Position numbers and translations under genes: made by a program. The notes beneath the pieces are model-generated. The model was not told the origin of the DNA, ran no database searches, and saw nothing but the letters and a program-made list of their open reading frames with translations. This document shows positions 8,222 to 11,375 of a stretch of 11,375 bases of DNA, in pieces. The stretch is from NCBI GenBank assembly GCA_002492335.1, contig DKYD01000006.1, forward strand, positions 5,256-16,630, in the 5' to 3' direction. This DNA comes from Lachnospiraceae bacterium UBA7109. Its GTDB lineage: Bacteria; Bacillota; Clostridia; Lachnospirales; Lachnospiraceae. Numbering within the stretch: position 1 is the first letter of the stretch; the number at the start of each line of letters is the position of its first letter.

Positions 8222-9421
8222 ATGGAAAAAATTAAGATGACAACGCCAATTGTAGAGATGGACGGAGACGAGATGACAAGGATTCTCTGGAAGATGATTA
8301 AGGAGAATCTGTTAGAGCCATTCATTGAGCTTAATACGGAATATTATGACCTGGGACTTTGTCACCGCAATGAGACAAATGACCAGGTGACAATTGATTC
8401 TGCAAATGCTACAAAGAAATACAAAGTGGCAGTAAAATGTGCGACGATCACTCCGAATGCAGCCCGCATGACGGAATATGATCTGAAAGAAATGTGGAAG
8501 AGTCCGAATGGAACGATCCGTGCAATCCTGGACGGCACTGTATTTCGTGCGCCGATTGTTGTAAAAGGGATTGAGCCTTGCGTAAAGAACTGGAAAAAAC
8601 CAATCACGATTGCAAGACATGCCTATGGCGATGTATATAAAAATACAGAGATGAAAATTCCGGGACCGGGAAAGGTTGAGCTTGTATATACTGCAGAGGA
8701 TGGGACAGAAGTAAGAGAGCTGGTACATAATTATATGGGCGCAGGCGTGGCACAGGGAATGCATAATTTAAACGGTTCGATTGAAAGTTTCGCAAGAAGC
8801 TGCTTTAACTATGCACTGGATACAAATCAGGATCTTTGGTTTGCGACGAAGGATACGATTTCCAAAAAATATGACCATACTTTCAAAGATATTTTCCAGG
8901 AAATCTATGACGCAGATTATAAAGAAAAATTCGAGAAGGCCGGTATTACATATTTCTATACACTTATCGATGACGCCGTTGCCCGTGTTATGAAGTCTGA
9001 GGGCGGTTACATCTGGGCATGTAAGAATTATGACGGAGATGTTATGAGCGATATGGTTTCTTCTGCATTTGGCTCCCTTGCGATGATGACATCCGTACTG
9101 GTATCTCCGGAGGGATATTACGAATATGAAGCGGCACATGGAACTGTACAGCGTCATTACTATAAACACCTGAAGGGCGAAGAGACGTCTACCAATTCCG
9201 TGGCAACGATTTTTGCATGGACAGGAGCTCTTAGAAAACGTGGTGAGATGGATGGTAATAAAGAGCTTATGGAATTTGCAGACAAGCTTGAAAAAGCAAC
9301 GATTGATACAATTGAAGAGGGAAAAATGACAAAAGACCTTGCTCTTATTACAACACTTCCGAACCCGACAGTGTTAAACAGCGAAGGATTTATCAAGGCA
9401 ATTGCTGAAAAATTGATATAA
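8222..9421 (+). CDS. icd: NADP-dependent isocitrate dehydrogenase, type II (IDH1-like)
   Basis: Full-length enzyme of 399 residues that oxidatively decarboxylates isocitrate to 2-oxoglutarate with NADP+ reduction. It resembles the homodimeric eukaryotic cytosolic/mitochondrial form rather than E. coli Icd. Active-site residues match human IDH1 at the same positions in the N-terminal part: S94, R100, R109, R132 (in ARHAYGD) and Y139. K210 then corresponds to IDH1 K212, and D250, D273 and D277 to the metal-binding aspartates. NADP preference is supported by R311-H312 after AAHGTVQ, the counterpart of the IDH1 2'-phosphate-binding pair. AGGAGG at 8205-8210 stands 11 bases before the ATG. It is the last gene of the citrate synthase-gntR-icd unit and is followed by a terminator, so it should be coregulated from the promoter at 6044. 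Its product supplies 2-oxoglutarate for glutamate synthesis; aconitase must be encoded elsewhere. Confidence 0.96.
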   Translation: MEKIKMTTPIVEMDGDEMTRILWKMIKENLLEPFIELNTEYYDLGLCHRNETNDQVTIDSANATKKYKVAVKCATITPNAARMTEYDLKEMWKSPNGTIRAILDGTVFRAPIVVKGIEPCVKNWKKPITIARHAYGDVYKNTEMKIPGPGKVELVYTAEDGTEVRELVHNYMGAGVAQGMHNLNGSIESFARSCFNYALDTNQDLWFATKDTISKKYDHTFKDIFQEIYDADYKEKFEKAGITYFYTLIDDAVARVMKSEGGYIWACKNYDGDVMSDMVSSAFGSLAMMTSVLVSPEGYYEYEAAHGTVQRHYYKHLKGEETSTNSVATIFAWTGALRKRGEMDGNKELMEFADKLEKATIDTIEEGKMTKDLALITTLPNPTVLNSEGFIKAIAEKLI

Positions 9422-9446
9422 AACGTCAAGAAATAGAAACAAAAAG

Positions 9447-9486
9447 ACAGAACGGTATCCTGGTGATGTCGTTCTGTTTTTATTTT
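9447..9486 (+). terminator. Intrinsic terminator after icd
   Basis: An 8-bp perfect stem, ACAGAACG (9447-9454) with CGTTCTGT (9470-9477), encloses a 15-base loop that has a further ATC/GAT pairing. It is followed by T runs from 9477 to 9486 interrupted by one A. It ends the citrate synthase-gntR-icd operon. The 94 bases from here to the recombinase gene are AT-rich and show no convincing promoter. Confidence 0.85.
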
Positions 9487-9580
9487 AGAAAATTGAGAGA
9501 TAAATCTAAATATATTAGGAAGTGTGATGAAAATTTCCTGTATGATTGATTAAAACAATGTATATAGGAGGACAAATGAT

Positions 9581-10234
9581 ATGGAGTGTTACGCATATGT
9601 GAGAGTATCGACGAAGGAACAGAATGTGGATCGTCAGATATTTGCGCTTAAGCCTTACAATATTCCCCAGAAAAATATTTATCTTGACTATCAGTCTGGA
9701 AAGGATTTTGATAGACCAGCATATAAAAAATTGTTGAAACGTTTAAAACAAGGGGATTTGTTGATTATCAAAAGTATTGACCGTTTAGGGCGTAATTATA
9801 ATGATATTCTTGTGCAGTGGCAGTATATCACTAAGACAGTAAAGGCGGATATACTGGTGCTTGATATGGAACTACTGGATACCAGAGTGAAGAAGGGAAA
9901 TTTGACAGGAACATTGATAGCAGATTTAGTGTTGCAGATATTTGCTTACGTTGCTCAGACAGAACGGGAATTTCTCCGGCAGCGGCAGGCAGAAGGAATT
10001 GCAGCTGCAAAAGCAAGTGGGAAACGTTTAGGGCGAATACCGATCAAAATGCCAGATGATTTTAAACGAATGTGTGTGGAATGTCAGGAGGGGAAAATAT
10101 CCACCAGAATAGCGGCGGAACATTTAGGCATTAGTCATACAACATTTTACCGGCGTTATAAAATATATTTATTGAAAAAAGAAGGAAAAATAGTTTCAGA
10201 TAGTAGACTTAATGGTACACATTCAAAAGCATGA
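9581..10234 (+). CDS. Small serine recombinase (resolvase/DNA invertase family)
   Basis: Site-specific recombinase of 217 residues. The catalytic domain is complete, with the active-site residues of gamma-delta resolvase at identical positions: Y6, R8, nucleophile S10, D36, R45, D67, R68 and R71 (the last three in IDRLGRN). Residues 117-150 form the long E helix (IFAYVAQTEREFLRQRQAEGI), and residues 171-192 a helix-turn-helix DNA-binding domain (STRIAAEHLGISHTTFYRR). It cuts and rejoins DNA through a 5'-phosphoserine bond to resolve or invert segments. AGGAGG at 9566-9571 is 9 bases before the ATG; another ATG at 9576 is out of frame. It uses more TTA, ATA and AAA codons than its left-hand neighbours, hinting at acquisition. 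No transposase lies beside it, so whether it inverts local DNA or is a remnant of an element is unknown. Confidence 0.92.
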   Translation: MECYAYVRVSTKEQNVDRQIFALKPYNIPQKNIYLDYQSGKDFDRPAYKKLLKRLKQGDLLIIKSIDRLGRNYNDILVQWQYITKTVKADILVLDMELLDTRVKKGNLTGTLIADLVLQIFAYVAQTEREFLRQRQAEGIAAAKASGKRLGRIPIKMPDDFKRMCVECQEGKISTRIAAEHLGISHTTFYRRYKIYLLKKEGKIVSDSRLNGTHSKA

Positions 10235-10272
10235 AATGACACTAAATATTCAGAGCATTTCGTGCTTTTTTT
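10225..10272 (+). terminator. Intrinsic terminator overlapping the recombinase stop codon
   Basis: The left arm AAAAGCATGAAATG (10225-10238) contains the recombinase stop codon (10232-10234). The right arm CATTTCGTGCTTTT is at 10256-10269. The 14-bp stem has one G-U position, and a run of seven T (10266-10272) follows. The 17-base loop is long, but stem plus T run is a good terminator. Confidence 0.82.
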
Positions 10273-10306
10273 GTGAAAATTGATTTTATCCCATTATACC
10301 ATTCAT

Positions 10307-10332
10307 GTTTCAAAAAGTCTGCTTTTTGAAAC
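10307..10332. repeat. Perfect 11-bp inverted repeat (hairpin) before the small membrane-protein gene
   Basis: GTTTCAAAAAG (10307-10317) and CTTTTTGAAAC (10322-10332) are exact reverse complements around a 4-base TCTG spacer, ending 40 bases before the ATG at 10373. No T run follows on the + strand, so it is not a typical terminator for the recombinase. It could be a leader RNA hairpin, a binding site for a dimeric protein, or a recombination site. Confidence 0.75.
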
Positions 10333-10372
10333 AGAAAGATAATTTTATAAAACTTAGGAGGAATGTGGAATT

Positions 10373-10627
10373 ATGTGGAGAAGTATTCAGAAATTTATGT
10401 TATGGATAATTGTAATCGGAGGTATATTGATATCACTTATAATAAGTGCAGGGGCAGGCGGTGCAGGTTTTGTTATGTTTTTATGTGGTATTGCAGTTAC
10501 ACTTATGATGGCAAGTAGTTGGGGGATGCTTATAGAAATGGCAGAAAATATTGAGAAAATTGAAATGAATACAAGAAAGACTGAAAATGGAACGGAATAT
10601 ACGGGCAGAACGGAACCACTAATATAA
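10373..10627 (+). CDS. Small membrane protein, function unknown
   Basis: Protein of 84 residues that I do not recognise. It has two hydrophobic helices, about residues 8-27 (starting FMLWIIVIGGILISL) and 30-52 (GAGFVMFLCGIAVTLMMASSWG), separated by a short glycine-rich turn GAGG. A polar, charged C-terminal tail (53-84) follows, rich in Glu, Lys and Thr. The short N-terminus has Arg3 and Lys7, so a hairpin topology with both ends in the cytoplasm is plausible. AGGAGG (10356-10361) precedes the ATG by 11 bases, which supports real translation. The gene stands alone between a recombinase terminator and a bidirectional terminator. The coding potential looks genuine, but the function is not inferable. 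A holin-like or stress-type small protein cannot be excluded, and nothing specific supports either. Confidence 0.75.
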   Translation: MWRSIQKFMLWIIVIGGILISLIISAGAGGAGFVMFLCGIAVTLMMASSWGMLIEMAENIEKIEMNTRKTENGTEYTGRTEPLI

Positions 10628-10706
10628 ATTGAAGAGTGTTATATTATGGAAACATATTCAATGTGGTTTATCAAAAAAAGTGAAAATTGGTGATTAATTT
10701 AAATAA

Positions 10707-10745
10707 ACCCTCTAAGCTTTATGGCTACTGGCTTAGAGGGTGGGT
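10707..10745. terminator. Probable bidirectional terminator between convergent genes
   Basis: A perfect 11-bp stem, ACCCTCTAAGC (10707-10717) with GCTTAGAGGGT (10731-10741), encloses a 13-base loop. On the + strand it is followed by GGGTTTTAGTTTTG, and on the - strand by TTATTTAAATTAA. It therefore lies well placed to stop both the membrane-protein gene (80 bases upstream) and the ABC-F gene converging from the right. Confidence 0.8.
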
Positions 10746-10790
10746 TTTAGTTTTGTTATAAGTGGCAGGGGGATTTCAAAATCATATAAT

Positions 10791-10824
10791 ATTAATTTTT
10801 TTGGGTATTTTCACAAAAATTAAT
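10791..10824. repeat. AT-only inverted repeat downstream of the ABC-F gene
   Basis: ATTAATTTTT (10791-10800) and AAAAATTAAT (10815-10824) are exact reverse complements with a 14-base spacer. The right arm starts 14 bases past the ABC-F stop codon on the - strand. It could be a weak terminator or a 3'-end stabilising hairpin for that transcript. AT-only pairs at this length can also arise by chance. Confidence 0.45.
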
Positions 10825-10837
10825 CTCGGGAAAGTGA

Positions 10838-11375
10838 TCAATCCGGTGCATTTTCTTCCAGCATTTCCCAGGTTTCATATAATGTTTCCAATTGTAATTC
10901 AATATCCGCCTTTTCCTGAGAGAGGTCCTGGCATTTGACGGAATTCGTATAAACCTCTTCCAGTGTCATCTGTTTATCTATTTCAGCGCTGCGTTTCTCC
11001 AGAGCTTCAATTTGTTCTTCGGCTTTCTTTAAATCGTTTAAGCGTTTCCGTTCTCTTGCCTGTGCTTCTTTCTGCTCCTGCCAGTTAAGTTTGGAAGAAG
11101 AGACGTTCTTGTCTGCTTCATCTGACGACGCGGCTGTCAGAGCGGTATTCCCGGTATAGGCTGCTGTCAGTTCTTCTTTTTTTTCCAGGTAATAATCATA
11201 ATTTCCGATATAGTTAACAAAGGTATGATTTACCAGATCCAGAATTCTTGTTGCGGTCTGGTTAATAAAATACCGGTCATGAGATACATAGAGAACCGTT
11301 CCGGTATAATCATTGAGCGCCTTTTCAAGAATTTCCTTTGAGATAATATCCAGATGATTGGTCGGCTCATCCAGA
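10838..11375 (-). CDS. ABC-F family ATPase, C-terminal part
   Basis: The gene runs in from the right edge on the - strand. Its last 178 codons are present and the stop TGA is at 10838-10840. The first complete codons give the Walker B/D-loop LDEPTNHLD, then about 20 residues later the H-switch SHDRYF, then RILDL and the VNYIGNYDYYLEKKEE segment typical of ABC-F proteins. Only a linker and a charged coiled-coil tail follow, so this is the second ABC domain plus C-terminal extension. The tail is rich in Glu, Lys and Gln and ends EENAPD. ABC-F proteins have no membrane domain; they bind the ribosomal E site and act in translation or in resistance to ribosome-targeting antibiotics. The subgroup cannot be told because the first domain and the interdomain linker lie outside the window. 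Confidence 0.92.
   Translation of the reverse strand, partial: LDEPTNHLDIISKEILEKALNDYTGTVLYVSHDRYFINQTATRILDLVNHTFVNYIGNYDYYLEKKEELTAAYTGNTALTAASSDEADKNVSSSKLNWQEQKEAQARERKRLNDLKKAEEQIEALEKRSAEIDKQMTLEEVYTNSVKCQDLSQEKADIELQLETLYETWEMLEENAPD

Noticed and set aside
10646..10693. 15-residue reading frame METYSMWFIKKSENW between the membrane-protein gene and the terminator
   Set aside because: It is too short to support and has no clear ribosome site; such frames are common by chance in this AT-rich stretch.
1..11375. CRISPR array, tRNA or rRNA genes, insertion sequences
   Set aside because: No regularly spaced repeats, cloverleaf-like or rRNA-like stretches, or transposase genes with terminal repeats were seen by eye on either strand.

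Overview
The window looks like a chromosomal segment of an anaerobic Firmicute, most likely Clostridia of the Lachnospiraceae type. Three things point there: strong AGGAGG-type ribosome binding sites before nearly every gene, the Gram-positive gene order rnc-smc-ftsY, and a Re-type (isopropylmalate-synthase-like) citrate synthase. The family-level placement is inference from gene content and style, not from a search.

Left block (1-5952, + strand). The 3' end of rnc (RNase III) is followed at very short spacing by smc (chromosome condensation), ftsY (signal-recognition-particle receptor) and an ACT-domain threonine ammonia-lyase (ilvA type). It reads as one transcription unit that ends at a strong hairpin terminator (5986-6030).

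Central block (6044-9486, + strand). A near-consensus sigma-A promoter (TTGACA, 17 bp, TACAAT) overlaps a perfect 26-bp palindrome with the TTGTATACAA core typical of GntR/FadR-type operators. It drives a three-gene unit: a probable Re-citrate synthase, a GntR-family regulator with an FCD ligand domain, and a type II (IDH1-like) NADP-dependent isocitrate dehydrogenase. With an aconitase, which is not in this window, the two enzymes would carry oxaloacetate and acetyl-CoA to 2-oxoglutarate, the oxidative half-TCA branch that feeds glutamate. The regulator between them very probably represses its own operon through the palindrome. This self-contained, auto-regulated oxidative branch is the most interesting part of the window.

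Right block (9487-11375). This is a more AT-rich accessory-looking stretch. It holds a small serine recombinase with a complete resolvase/invertase active site and a terminator overlapping its stop codon. A perfect 11-bp hairpin follows, then a gene for an 84-residue two-helix membrane protein, then an apparently bidirectional terminator. At the right edge, on the opposite strand, is the C-terminal third of an ABC-F ATPase. No tRNA, rRNA, CRISPR array or recognisable insertion sequence was seen, and no gene-free stretch exceeds 300 bases.
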